Below, in pieces: positions 12,016-24,855 of a stretch of DNA of 64,000 bases. The first letter of the stretch is position 1; each line of letters begins with the position of its first letter. The position numbers and the translations under genes are program-made. The notes below the pieces were generated by a model. It saw only the letters and a program-made list of their open reading frames with translations, had not been told where the DNA came from and ran no database searches. This stretch comes from Diphasiastrum complanatum (taxonomy: Eukaryota > Streptophyta > Lycopodiopsida > Lycopodiales > Lycopodiaceae): the NCBI GenBank assembly GCA_029204225.1, contig CM055097.1, forward strand, positions 32,454,802-32,518,801, given 5' to 3'.

Positions 12016-13271
12016 ATTCTATATGATGATTGTGGAATTTGTCATAATCTGATTGAGATGCATACCAATTATCTAGAACTCTAACTCTGGAGAAAATGTC
12101 TATTGACAAGAACTTGGTTGAGATAATTTCATCGAATTTTGAAGGAAAGCTTATAACATGTAAATAGATGGCATTTGTCAAGCTATGACAGACCCTTTCT
12201 TGGGTTTAGCATTTATGTTATTAATGAAGATTTGGAACCTAAAATATTAAATTAGTAAGTTTCAACCAACCAAAAACACAGTTTGCCATTCATATTTTGA
12301 GGCTTTAAATATGTTACAATATGAAAATATAACAATACACAATGTGGTTATGTATATAAACCTAGGATAGTTGTTATTTTAGAAGAGCAAATGTTTACGA
12401 TAATGTACAAGTAGACACATATTGTGTGTACTATATAGACTATCTGAACTACATATATGCAAGTCCTAACCTATCACTCTTTCAAACCCGACCGCATTGC
12501 CGTTCCGTCTATTGCAAAGCAACCACGAATTTGAGAATGCATCAATTTTTTTTAGACTGCTTCTATTGTTATCCAACAATTCCAAAGTTCTTTAAATCAA
12601 GCACACGTCCTACGAGCTCGCCTTTCAAAATAACTTTATGCAAGTGCCAGTAGCAATGATAGAGCACGATAAACATGGAGTGCGTTCAAAATTCATTGAT
12701 TGTCTGCATTGGAAGTAAAAAGGCCTTGTGCTACACATTGAAAACTGATTAACAATACACCTGTTGCAAACATGTTCAATGAAAGGACCATTTACTCTGA
12801 AAATCCAAAGCTTTCCAAACACCTGTCCTACGAAAACACAAGTTAGTACTATAAATGTGCATTTTTTTCAAACCATGCATCGATTATGTACCATTATGAA
12901 TATTTGTTCATGCCTCTCTATTAATATCAATGTATTTCATTTGCTCATAATGAGCACGTGCAAGCTTAACGTAGCAATGACCTTTCAAAATTTAAGCAAA
13001 TCTTGTTTTCTTAAACACATAAAATTGTAAAGGTTAAAGTTTTTTCCATACGCCCATGCTTTAACCTATCAGAATCAAAGTTCATACATTTCATGTTGGG
13101 TTGAGAAAAAAAAACCAAGTTGTGGGCATGATTATAGATTGTGAGTATGATTGTAGATTGACATGATTCACATGAGATGGAACTCTTGCACATGATTCAC
13201 ATGGGATGTTGATGTTAGTGGCAGGCCGACTCTAGGAGGCTGAGGGAGCACAAATGATCCAAATCAGCTCG
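12016..13271. other. Intergenic sequence upstream of uL13m
   Basis: AT-rich with short open frames only. No retrotransposon motif and no host exon recognised. The distal promoter of the ribosomal protein gene presumably lies within it. Confidence 0.35.
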
Positions 13272-13350
13272 TTCTTGACGTCAAGAATGGGCTGGGTTTT
13301 GCACATTCAAAGAGGCCCTAAGTACTCCTCACAAAGCAAGGGGGGGCCCA
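13272..13350 (+). promoter_or_regulatory. Putative promoter elements of uL13m: ACGT palindrome and two Site II motifs
   Basis: A perfect 16-bp palindrome TTCTTGACGTCAAGAA (13272-13287) holds the bZIP core TGACGTCA. It is followed at once by TGGGCT (13288-13293), and GGCCCA, the reverse of TGGGCC, lies at 13345-13350. TGGGCY Site II motifs, bound by TCP factors, are typical of plant nuclear genes for ribosomal and mitochondrial proteins. These sites lie 262-340 bp before the ATG, which fits the gene they precede. That they are used is inference. Confidence 0.5.
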
Positions 13351-13611
13351 AAAGGGTTGAGAGAGTTTTAGAATCTTTCCTCGCCTTGAGGCCAGAAACG
13401 CATTTACATTCAAATTTCAAGGGCACCAAAAAGGGTAAAATTAGAAGGCTAAAAAAGTAGACGGGTTTTATGTCAAGCAAAACGAACTATTTTCCCCTCT
13501 ATTTTCTTGTAGGCGTCGATCGCACCGTGATCTCTCCCCTCGTAACAAAGTCGAAAGATCAAGAGCAATTCTCTCCTCACTCATAAGCTGCTAGGTTTGA
13601 CGCACCTGGAG

Positions 13612-16600
13612 ATGGCTGCAGCCGCGGCCGCCCTAAGGGTATTAAGATCCACATTTGTGACTGCTCTATGTTTTATCAGTTTTTCCTGGCATTAACGCTA
13701 TAATATGTATCGGCTCAGTATTTTGTTTCTTCCATTGAAATTCGGATGACATAATATGGTTCATTCTAGCATTTGCATGGATCCTTTTTTAAAGTGTTGT
13801 TATTTTATGCATTGTGAATGGTAAGGTTTGCCTAGGTTTGTGCTATTTTAGCAGAACAGGGCTGTCATTCATTCATTGCAAGATATACCTATATGATCTG
13901 TGCAGAGAGCCACCGCAGGCTTGACTCCTGCTGTTACAAATGGCCTCAGATGGCGGGTCTTTGATGCCAAAGGACAGGTATCTAATTACATAAATCAGGC
14001 TTCACTCGTTATTCAGGCAGATCATCTAGTATTAATAATAGAGAGCTAACTTGAAGTTTAACTTATTAGCATCATATTTCGAAGAGATCGCTTTAACCGT
14101 TTGCAATTTTCTAGTTTATCCGGAAATCATTGTTTTGAATCATGCGTACATTGGAGCAGGTGCTTGGAAGACTTTCATCCAGGATAGCGGTAACATTGAT
14201 GGGAAAGGATAAGCCAACTTACACGCCAAATAAAGATGAAGGTGATGTATGCATAGTGCTGAATGCTCAAGATATCGGTGTGACTGGAAACAAGCTTACG
14301 GACAAGGTCTATTATTGGCATACAGGGTAAGTATCAATGTTCTATGCTTTTTAGCCTTTAAAAACATGGTTAAATTGCCTACAGTTTTATGTGAGAATCA
14401 TTTTGTTTGGAACAACATTAAGGGCAATTTCAGATCGTTTGTATTGCAGGTACATTGGTCATCTAAAGGAGAGAACCCTTAAGGACCAGATGCGCAAGGA
14501 TTCAACAGAAGTAATTCGAAAAGCAGTGTCAAGAATGCTTCCACGTAATAAATTGAGAGATGTAATGAACATATCTTCATGTGAGGTTGCTCATGGTTTT
14601 TCTACTGAAAAGTCTAGCAATAAGATATTTTGGTCGTTCCTATCTTAAAATTTAAATGCGAATTTAGTTTTGAAGTCAGACACATTATGTCTATTTATTT
14701 TCTGTCAAAGTTCATCCAAGCTTTATTGCCTGATGAAAATAAGAGTACTGGAGACATTTTGCCCTTGAACTGGGATCATCAGAGCCTGGTTTACAAGCAA
14801 AGTAATCTCATCCTGTTACATGCATTTGCTGCTACAAAAGTAACATTGCACAACGTGGAAGAAAGCAGAAGATTGCTTGCCATTTCATCACAGCATAGGG
14901 AGTAGTTTAAACCTCATATAAGTTGGTCAATTCACATATAGAATCTGATAGTTCTATATGTAGACTATCTAAAGAAGGCCGCACCTGATGTTATAGTTTC
15001 TATGGTGTTGCTGGTTGCTGCAATGTCTATTATTTAGTTGAGGACGTTTATTGCCAGATGTTTGTTTGGTTTTTTTTCAATAGAATATTCGAAGGACCTT
15101 TATTCTTCTTCAACCATACACCTGGTTGCTCGTTTAATCGTTCGTGTCAAGGACCCTGGCAAAACTGCCAGGTGTTGAGGCTGGATGTTGATCCAAAAGC
15201 TTTAGAAGTCATGGAGAGTCCAGGATACCTGCCAATTTCTGTTGAATACCAGATCATCCTTAGAAGGAACAAATAGCATATACTCAATAAATGCTCCACA
15301 CTCTTTAAAGTGCAAAATCCAGGGTTCTGAGAGCATTGATATTTTGAACATGCGCATTCTCTGGTGATTTGTGCCATTGCTACAGTTTGCCCATTGATTC
15401 AGCCCCAATTATTCTTTCCCATATGTTTGATTCTCAGAAAATTTTTGTATGATTTTCTGTGTTTGCTTTGTTTAATTTGTGATAGATTTCTGGAAAGTGG
15501 TAGACTCTTTCCCACATAATGCTCATCCAGAGGCTAAGGGATCTTGATTTTTCCACTAATACCATATTGGCTGTCATGGCACTATATGAGCAGGTTTGGG
15601 GATGTTTCCGATTTGAGGAGGGTCTATTAGAGAGAGTTAGGAGCGCTATTGGGGTGAAGGAGGTTCTCTCTCTCCCAAACTCTTTGGTTTGTACATTGAT
15701 GAGCTTGAGAGAGCCATCAATTAGGATGGTGGTATTGGCCGCAAGCTTGGTGATATACTCATTTCCATTTTACTTTATGTTGATGATCTGGCATTGCTTA
15801 CTTCTTCTTGTGAGGGGCTATGGCATTTAGACACATTACAGATTTTTGGAGACTTACTTGGTTTGACGGTGCATACCAGGAAAACCTAGATCATGATCTT
15901 TAATACCTCTAGGACCTTTATGCAGTGACAACTGTTCACTCTAGGGGGACAACCACTTGAGGTGGTATCCTCTTACACTTATTTGGGGACTTCCTTCACT
16001 AGTCTTGCATTCAGTATGAGACACACCGCCATAGCTAAACTACGTAAGGGTCATGCTTCATTGGTTAGTATCGAGCGCTTCTGCTTTAGGAAGCACATTC
16101 GGGATGCCCCGAGTAAGTGTAACCTATTTGACACTATTGTTACAGCCACAACTATGTCTGCAGTGGAGGCTTGGTGCACTGGGATTCCTGAATTAGAATG
16201 GACTAGTATTTCTCGTCTATAGATTAGTATGCTTGCACGTATGTCAGATGCCCTGTCTATTATGAGATCCAAGGATGCTATCATTGCCTTTCTTGAGATT
16301 CTCCAGTCACACTGCACTCACTCATTTTTATGTTGACCCTCAGTGTGTGGCATTGATGTTGCGCGAGATGTTCCTGCTTCGTAGAGATATTTGTCAGAGA
16401 GATCAATATGGATACCATGACTCCCATCAGTCCCAGATTACCTCCTTTTTCTCTAGGAGACGATCTAGAGCAGACACTGATCCCGGTATTTTGTCAAAGG
16501 ATGAGTCAGATATCCTTTCTCGGGATCTTCAACGTGATCGTCGACAACGTACTGCTTCTAGCCCCTCATTATGGCTAGCAGAAGACTTCGTAGATCTAGA

Positions 16601-19600
16601 GCTCACGTGCGCAGCAGGCCTACTATTGCCTCTTCAATTCTTTCATTTTCATGGTCATCTTCTTCTATCCTTGCTTTGTTCAGTGGTGACATATGATCTC
16701 TCATACAGTTCGGATGGTTATTGTACAGTTTCAGCTATACGACACCCATTGTACCATATCTCAAACTTTCATGTCTTGAGGGCAGAGTAGAGATTTTGAC
16801 TAGTCCTGATAGGCTAACCATTTTATCTAGTAGTTGTATTTGTCTTTTGGAACTATGACTTATGAACTAGGCACTATCTTCCATGCAAGATCGATGATGA
16901 TAATTTGACCCAATCCATATGGGGTTGAAAGGGGCTAACCACTTGTTGGTAAGTGCTCTAAGGAGTACTTGATGAGTAAGAATCAAGACTTCATTGCTTT
17001 AACCCGACCCATAGTGGGTTGGGTGGAACTAACCTATTGTGGTGAGTGTGGAGGTACACTAAGGAGTACCTCATGATGAAGCCATGGCAAGAATAACGAA
17101 GAAGGGTTCCATGAGCCCAAAGATGGATGAGTACTCACAAGAAATGGTTCAATTCAACCAAATATGGTTTTTTGAAACCCAAGACCCTTCTTATGGAAGG
17201 TTGAGAATTTCCCCTGGGAAGCTATGAACGGTAGATGGGCCAAGGGTCTACCCCTTGATTCTCTCCATGATTTGGGGATGGGCCATCCCTAGAAAAGAAG
17301 CCTTGGATTGGGGATGGGCAACCCCTAGAAAAAATGGGCTAGGAATTGATGACTATTATTCAAAGATAAGATGGCACAAGACATTTCGTCACGGGCACCA
17401 CCCCAAATTTGACCTATACATGCCCATGCAAGCCCCTTACATGTGTAAGAAGCCCCATGCATTCACTTATAACACGGTCTAAGGGCCAACAACAATACTA
17501 TGACATTCACGAGGGACGTCGTGCTACTGCCAGCCCAAGTGCCTCATCTCTGGATTATTTAATGGGTTGTCTCATTGAATAGAACGTGCAGAAAACAGTG
17601 TTAATCCAGCGTATTGAATGAGTTTTTGTTAGAGAAGTGAATTGACCATTGTTTGAACTTTAACGGACAATGCTGCCCACACGTGGAACCAAAATTTTTT
17701 TGATTCATATTTTATTTGGAGACATTATGATCAGTTGAATTGGGCATGGACCTGTAAAGTCTTTTTATGGTAGTCCTAGTTGAATTGACATCTTATGCCT
17801 CTCCTTCAATTACGTGACGTCACCACTGCTTATTCAAGTAAATGGATGAGAAAATGGCCATTCTACTACTATCGGATAATAGTAAATTGGATGATAAAAA
17901 ACTATCCAATATGAAATTGTAAGATGAAGAACATCATGATCATGAAGGATTTGTGGAATATCTTCATCAAAAAGAAGATAGGGAACCTTGGTAAGAGAAG
18001 GGCAAGATAATAAGCCCAAGGCTTTGCCTAAAATTTGATATCAAGAGTTGATGGAGAAAAGTGTTGAGTGGGATAGAAAAGCTACAAGAGCATTGTGTAT
18101 GATCAATACGTTGGTTCAAGATCACATCATACACCACATCAATTTATTCACCAAGTCGAATACTTTAAGTGGCGTTTGAAGCCATTAATTGTACAAGAGT
18201 TCTGAGGAACTTTGTGGAATCCTATTGCAAGAGGAATTAATGCGGAAAGGATCCAATTTCAAAAGCTTGAAGAACCATGATCAATCTCCTACGACAATAT
18301 CTAACAGCCAAATGATTGAAACCCTTTTACTGACCTTTCCAAAATCAAGGTGAATCTTCATCCAATCTTCCATATTCTTGTGGTGGATTTAATTCTTTTT
18401 GAAATGGTTCTAGGAAGAAAGTGCCATGCTACTATCAAGGAAAGGATGGGCACATTGAGAATGAATGTAGAATCAAGCAAGCAACTACACGATGTTAGGA
18501 AGGGGGAGGGGATCTTATGGTATATCTCACACCAACTCTCGAGGGCAAGCCACTGTTTATACCAATTTTGTTGGAGCAATGGAGATGAATACTCTTTCAT
18601 GATAGAGGAGTCTACCCAAGTAAAGGTGAAAAGCTCTTTGGTTGTAATTGTATTAACACCCTAGTTAACCTTATTAACTTGTTTTAGGTTGCTCCAAAGA
18701 TTTATTGTCTTCGAAGTCTTTAAGTACCAAGTTAGAAGCTTTTTCAAATGAGTTAGGATGTTAACGACCTCTACTCTCAATGGTAATGAACCTCATACAT
18801 CTGAAGAAGCATTTAAGAATGATGGATGGAGAAAGGCTATGCATGACAAATATGAATCTATTATGAAGAATGACACTTGGGATCTTGTGGAGATCCTTCA
18901 AGATAAAATGCATATTAGGACTAAATGGATTTGCATGCTGACGTATGGATCTGATGGTTCTAAGCATAAAGCAAGTCTCGTAACTTAGGTTATGTTCAAA
19001 AAGAAGGTATTGATTACGAAGAAACCTTTGCTCCTACGGTTAAGATGAATACCGTCTGTTGTGTATTGGCTAGAGCATCCCGTTTTGATTGGCATAGTGC
19101 TCAAATGGATGTTAAAAGTGCATTCTTGAAGAAGTTGACATATCTCAATGTCAAGCTTCTATCATAAAAGGCAAAGATCATTTTGATTGTGACTCATGAA
19201 AGCGTTTGTGGTTTATAGCAATCTCCAAGGCCTCAGACTAGATTATGCACAGGCATTTATGTGTCCCCCCCGCTCCCCCTCCCAGTTCCTGGCTGCCCAG
19301 GCACTGTTTCCCGGCTCGCTGCGCCTCACTCTCGGATTGCCACGTGGCAGCCTACAATATAGTCCATAAGCAAACCCGGGAGTTGTCCAGTGAGCCATAT
19401 AAGTGGAAACTTGTCTGTTATCTTGCATGTGGGTGGGTGCCCGGGACAGATGGTGCATGTGCCGGTGCTCGGTTGGGTATGTGCCTGGGACAGGTAGGCG
19501 CCGCTGCCCGGTACAGGTGGGCACCACGCGGGACACGTGGAGCATTGGCACGCGGGTGCCCGAGAGCTGGGACAGGTGGGGTTGCTGGTGCCCAGGAAAA

Positions 19601-21599
19601 ATGGAGCCATGAAAGAAATGATTTCCTGGGCACCTGTCTAGGCAGGCCCCGGGCGGTCACTGGTCACTGGCTCTCCGGCATCCGGGTGGTACGGGGCAGT
19701 GGGGTGGGGTACAGCCCCATGTGCACAGGCTTAAATGCCAAGCTTAATTGCCTGTGTGTAATCTAGTCTGAGGCATCTCCAAGAGCTTGGTACTCACGTA
19801 TTGATGAATATCTTTCAAGATTTTCGTCAGAAGTAAATGTGATTGTAATCTCTATATCATGCATAAGGATGGTAAAATTTTTCTTCTTTTTGTGTATGTG
19901 ATGACCCAATTATTACTATCACTCGCTCAAGTAGTTGTTCAATCTATTGTGGCACTCAGCTCATCACCAGACACCATTTAATATTTATCACAAGCTCAAG
20001 GAGTCGCTAGAATATTTACCCCTAATGTAGGTGCCCAACATATAACACTAGAGAAGTATGGAGACCTTGTCTTCTTTGCTCCCAATGGCCCGATGAGGCT
20101 CATAACGAATCTACATTTTGCTAAAGAAAATCCTTGGAAATAGAAATATCAAGTTTACAATTCCCAATATGAAGTCCTCAGAGATTCAATTATGAAACAA
20201 CTTCCTTTCAATATGATGGGGTTAGAAAATGGGGTTAATGGCAGTTCCACTTAGCAGCTACACATATCAATCGAAAGGCCAAAACTTGGTGAGCCATGTG
20301 CGAGATTGTGCAAAACAGTTTCACATGATCTAGCCTTCTTTGTTGGATGCTGATGATAAGGATGCCAGTTAATAACTTTGTGCAGCTAGCAAGCCTCATG
20401 AAAATTTGCACACTCAGGCACTCTTGATTGCTGTTTTCTAACACCACACTAGACTGCTAAGGACAGATTAAGGTCAATATTGTTCGTTAGCAGGGAAGAT
20501 TAAACAGACCATAGTCCTGTAGACAGTACTGTACAGAACTCGCACGTACAAAATGTCTTTCCGTAAGTTTAAAAAAATATCATTTGATATGAATTAAAAA
20601 AAAATCAGAATACCCCTAAAAAGGCACTACTGTTGCAGAGAAATCTAATTACGTTCTGCATGTAGTCAATGTAATAAGTTCCATATGCCCGGAATGATAT
20701 GTTCCACACCTTTTGGTACAGAATGGCATTGCGTGGAAAAGATTATTTTGTACTGTCAGTTGGGTACTTGTTATTTGTTCTTTGTTGTCATTATTTCCCA
20801 AGAATGCCACATAGTCTGTGCTATTTGGTTCTTGGACCTATTAACAATGCAGTTTATCATTATTTTCCAACAAAGCCACTTAGTTTATGGGACAAGAGCC
20901 AAGTCACTTGGCTACGTTGTGGCCTTCTTGTAGCAGACGGCAGATTGATACTTTTGAAGAAGCCAAAAAGCTATTTTGCTAAATGACCTGACCTATGATC
21001 AGAAGGTGAACTAAGATAAAATCCCAGCCATATAGTAAACTAACCAAGTGAGACAGGATTTAACTTGCAAAGAAGATGATGTTGCTTCATTTTTAAACCA
21101 GAATATGAGTGCATTCAGACATAGCATCAACTAAACATGAAACAAATACTGATTCTTCTCCAACAAAGCAAGAAGAAGAAGGTACTAGATTGCCTTGCAG
21201 CATCCTTCAACGGAGAAATCGTACTCCCGAAGCTCTCCGACAAAGAGGACCTCAACAACTCCAAATACTACACAGACAACTAAGCCCAACAGAAGGCTAC
21301 TTATGTCTTGAGGTCTTTACGTATCTTTACGTATGAAATGTCTACATACTCCATGTTTACTGTATATTTATTATACCTGACAAATTGACAATTACAGATT
21401 AAGCCTGCATGCCCAGCAACTGATTTCATTTTTTACAATTCAGGATCGCTTGTTGAAGCTGAGGATTTTCGCTGATGATAGTCACCCATTCACAGACAAG
21501 CCTCTTGAACCTTACATAATGCCTCCGCGTAAAGTACGTGAGATGCGACCTCGTGAGAAACGTGCAGCTCGTCGTGCTAAACAAGCTGTTAAGACCTAG
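13612..21599 (+). CDS. Mitochondrial large-subunit ribosomal protein uL13m (L13), five exons
   Basis: Exons 13612-13638, 13906-13977, 14160-14326, 14450-14561 and 21444-21599 join in frame (534 nt, 177 aa). All introns are GT-AG. Exon 1 encodes an Ala-rich MAAAAAALR that continues with RATAG, suiting a mitochondrial presequence. The L13 body follows: [20 protein letters not shown], the YTPNKDEGD block, [32 protein letters not shown] and [16 protein letters not shown]; the last exon ends in a basic tail ([20 protein letters not shown]). L13 is an early-assembling protein of the large ribosomal subunit. The presequence and the C-terminal extension favour the mitochondrial over the plastid form. 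Introns 1-3 are 267, 182 and 123 bp, while intron 4 is 6882 bp and carries nested transposon debris. Without splicing data the length of intron 4 is inferred from the matching reading frame and family homology. Confidence 0.93.
15490..16620 (+). pseudogene. LINE (non-LTR) reverse-transcriptase fragment in uL13m intron 4
   Basis: Across several frames the segment reads like the second half of a plant LINE ORF2: [14 protein letters not shown], then YVDD-type [19 protein letters not shown] near 15775-15800, then [20 protein letters not shown] (15965-16025). Near 16345-16480 it reads [16 protein letters not shown] and [15 protein letters not shown]. The last part resembles the C-terminus of the LINE at 55.5-56.1 kb (LLREMLMLRASLLP, ITSFFQKRERDD), so both belong to one family. 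Frameshifts and stops make it dead. It lies in sense orientation in the intron. Confidence 0.75.
16650..17850. other. Intron sequence without recognised feature
   Basis: Part of uL13m intron 4 between the LINE and copia fragments. It contains a local duplication (GGGATGGGC(C/A)A(T/A)CCCTAGAAAA near 17274 and 17312) and no coding motif. Confidence 0.35.
17860..20250 (+). pseudogene. Ty1/copia relic in uL13m intron 4, split by a MITE
   Basis: Sense-oriented decayed copia polyprotein. A gag start near 17890-17970 reads [20 protein letters not shown]-like zinc knuckle near 18427-18468 reads [14 protein letters not shown], with the second Cys replaced by Gln. The RT begins at 18780: [22 protein letters not shown] and [20 protein letters not shown], then frame-shifted pieces equivalent to [17 protein letters not shown]. 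The block [16 protein letters not shown] is interrupted between SPR and AWY by the 545-bp element at 19230-19774 and resumes at 19784. It has many stops and no intact LTRs. Confidence 0.8.
19221..19783. mobile_element. Mutator-like MITE with 9-bp target duplication
   Basis: The element proper is 19230-19774 (545 bp). It begins GCCTCAGACTAGATTA and ends with the reverse complement; the terminal inverted repeats continue with few mismatches to about 26-30 bp (ATGCACAGGCA versus ACACACAGGCA). The flanks are exact 9-bp direct repeats ATCTCCAAG (19221-19229 and 19775-19783), the length expected for Mutator-type transposases. Removing the element and one repeat restores a copia RT block. The interior is GC-rich, unlike its surroundings, and is built from recurring words such as GTGCCCGGGACAGRTGG. 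Long open frames here on both strands are a by-product of GC content, not genes. Confidence 0.85.
20251..21443. other. Distal part of uL13m intron 4
   Basis: AT-rich intron sequence up to the acceptor TTTTTTACAATTCAG before exon 5. Open frames such as 20685-20986 show no family motif. Confidence 0.4.
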
Positions 21600-23149
21600 T
21601 ATGCAGCTGTTTTGTGGATCACGTAGCAGGAATTAGTCTTAGACACAGGTCTGTTCTTTTACCTCATTGCTGATAAGTGATTGCAAATTTTGAAACAGCA
21701 GTGTTGTTGGTTTTGGTATTCAAGGGAACTAGGACGATGTGGCCTAGATAAATTGCTGTGTTATCATCATTTATGATCGATGCCATACTCCAGGCTATTC
21801 TGCTCATGTGTAAAGAGCACTAAACAGTACTCAGTAGAGGATAATGAGCTGGTAAATTTATCTGCCTTGTTACTCATTTCCAATGTATTTCTTATGATCT
21901 GCTTAATCAGACTCAGCTTCTAAAGTCTCTGTATCGAAATTTTTGTCTGTATTTCTCTAGGCGTGGGTTAGTTTTCCTCATCAGAGCACACTAGTATTGT
22001 GAAAATGTTGTACATCGAATTACAGGGACAAAATTTTGCTCATCCATGGAAGAAATATGGAAGTAGCAATCTTTCCTGTTCAGATCTACTATGTTACTCT
22101 ACTCTCGTTTTTTGTACAAACTTTTCAATTGTAGTTATGTCTGATACTTCTTAAAGCCTTACTACCTTCTTATTTATGCATGTGGTATATTTTTGAACTT
22201 TGCAGTTTAAATTCATGAAACTGGCTACATGACGGAACTATATGGTGCACTGGTAATCACTTCGCATCTTGCAAAGATTGCAGTGTGTTTTTCCTTCACC
22301 CTTGAAATTCTCTAACTTCCACCTCTGCGATGCTACTGGAAATGACAACTATAAGCACTAAACACTCTCTATGCTTCAGCCTCTCAAAAATTACAAGAAA
22401 TACACATCAACCCCTATCGCTAAGGTGGTGCAAAGTAATCTTCCACTCCAGCTTTAACTCTTTTCCTTTCAATCTCCATTACACTAACTAATGATTTCCT
22501 TGGAATTATAGAAATGAACACCATCCTCCTTGTGGTACAACAATGTGACATTTCACTCCTGCTAACTGCACATCATCAAGGTCACTTCTTTTACTTGATT
22601 TTCTTCAAAGATACCTAGCTTCCAAATCATCTTCTTTCAGCAAAATCTATTGGGTTCTATACTTTTCCCAACATCAACGTGCATAGATGAACTACAAACC
22701 ACCTGCTTGAATATTGCCTGGCTAAATTAGACTTATGTATATGCAATTGAGGCAAATTGTACAAGTTACACATCTAGTAATTACCAACAAATATGCACTT
22801 GTATGCATTCTAGAGCATCTAGCGGTGAAAGTAAAACACAAACACACACACACACTCTCACATTATGGATGCACAATTGCCTCCATGGACTTGAAGCACG
22901 ATATTTTTGGAACCATATTTTTGGATCATGCTCAACAAATAACATTTACAAAGTATGGTTTGTGGGTTAACACCTTTCCTTCAAATCCCATACTTTGATT
23001 CCACTCTAGTGCAACAAGAACTTCCAACAGAAAAGTAATCATGAAATAGCAACGCAACATAGTGACTTTGATATGTTTTCAAGTTATCAAATGTGTAATC
23101 AAGTGAAAGCAATTAAAAACTAGATTAGCCTTATTAGAGCCATGATTTC
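21600..23149. other. 3' flank of uL13m; no further gene seen
   Basis: AT-rich sequence after the uL13m stop, presumably including its 3' UTR. A short CA repeat lies at about 22838-22854. No coding motif was recognised. Confidence 0.35.
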
Positions 23150-23690
23150 TAACTTTCACCATTAGTGCTGCTCAATTTTGAGCATTATTTTGTTGAATGC
23201 AAGTCAAATAAGGCTTAAAAATTGGAGTCCTTGGTGAGTGACCCAATTAATTTTATTTTTCAAAATTTATTGTTGATTCATCACAACTCCTAAGCATTAC
23301 TATGCTAAAGGCAAGCTAAAAAGAAAGGCTTAATAAACCCTTAGAATTCAATAATAAGTAAGGGTGAGTGACCAAATCTTTTGTTTCCAAAGTTTCACAA
23401 TTGGTGTGTCTTGACTTTGTGAGCATTACTATGTTGAAGGCAAGTCAAAGTATGGCCTAAAAAGCCTCAACAAAATAATTGGCAATTGAGTCAAAATTTT
23501 ACAATAATGAGCTTGCTTTTGCAAACATTATTGTGATAAAGGAGATCTAAAATAAGGCCAAAAATTGTGGACAAATTGTTGGTGAGTGACTATAGATTCT
23601 ATAGTTGATATGTCTCAACTGCTTGATTATTATTGTGATGATGGCAAGATCTTGGACGAGTGAATTTTCAATATAATCCCCCTAAAAGAT
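23150..23690. repeat. Degenerate tandem repeat, period about 125 bp
   Basis: About four diverged copies of a unit with the ordered words GAGCATTA(T/C)T, GAAGGCAAG, AAGGC(T/C)TAA and GGTGAGTGAC (the last at about 23235, 23365 and 23584). It is an old minisatellite with no coding potential. Confidence 0.55.
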
Positions 23691-23822
23691 AATAATAATT
23701 TTTTTGCTTTAAATTGCATGCATTAACTTTGGTTGGATTTGCCACCCAAAGACTCTAAATAACACAATAAACAAATAATACAAACCCATAAATTTGTAAT
23801 TTTGTACATAATATATAAATAT

Positions 23823-23934
23823 GATGTGTGTGTGTGTGTGTGTGTGATTCACTTTAATTCAAGTGTGTCGCAAGCACGAGCGTGTTGCAAGCATGCACGT
23901 GCTTGCGTCACACCCTTGAATTAAAGTGAATCAC
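23823..23934. repeat. GT microsatellite followed by a 91-bp hairpin
   Basis: A (TG)n run leads directly into 23844-23934. There the left arm GTGATTCACTTTAATTCAAG pairs perfectly with the right end over 20 bp, and the stem continues imperfectly through GTGTGTCGCAAGCACG. The loop is about 17 nt. It could be a miniature foldback element or a small-RNA precursor; nothing in the sequence decides. Confidence 0.7.
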
Positions 23935-24855
23935 ATTTTGATACACATGATAGACTTCTTAGTGGCAATGGCAATTTATCTCCAATAGAATGAGTTTTTG
24001 CTTGTTTAGGGTTTCAAAATTTATAAATCACAAGACCATGGCTCATAATATTATACCAATTTAGAGATAAATAATTAAGAAGTTATGACTTGTCTTAATC
24101 CCACTAAAATAATGATACACATGGATATTGCCAATGAAATTTCAAATATATTTTTGGAAAGAGCAAAGAGCTACTATTGAAATGAGTATGTGTACAATTA
24201 TTGTGAAATGAAGATGCCACACATGGACAAAAATAACAAAATCTACATTAACTAAATAATCAAATCAATCACTTCTTAGAAACATCCATTTTAAGAAATT
24301 CAAACATTATTAACAATCACACATATTAGACAACATCATCCTATATCACTTGATAACATGTATGAAAATCCTTGAGTATCAAGGAGTGTTGAATCAATCA
24401 ACAAACAAAAGTATCCTCTCATCATTTAATACTAACCTTTTTTTTTTGAAGAGGACATGCAAAAATATGGAGATTCAAATAAAATTTAAAAGTATAAAAA
24501 ATAGAAGATAAAAAATTGCTCAAAAAATATTTCGCACAAAGAATCAAATATCAAGTTCAACGACAAATGGATGACCTATACATACAATAAATATTTAACT
24601 TATCAAAACAAATAATATACAAAAGAATATGAACAAATCCATTCGATACTTGTCTAAAAGTTTCAACAAGTTGTAGACTATGACCAATCTTATAGAGCTA
24701 TTGTTCTTGATTTATATGCTTTAAGGTACTAACATTTTTTTTCCAGTTCCTCCTATGACTTGAGCTTTCACTACATGTACACTTTGCAAGAAAAAGCAGG
24801 ATTATCAAGAGAGAGAAGGGAGGAGGCTTGTTAACTCTCTCTTTAACTCCTCTAC

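Noticed and set aside
19245-19766. Long open frames on both strands in the GC-rich stretch
   Set aside because: They lie inside the MULE-type MITE, overlap in five frames and show no domain; open frames follow from GC content and repeated words.
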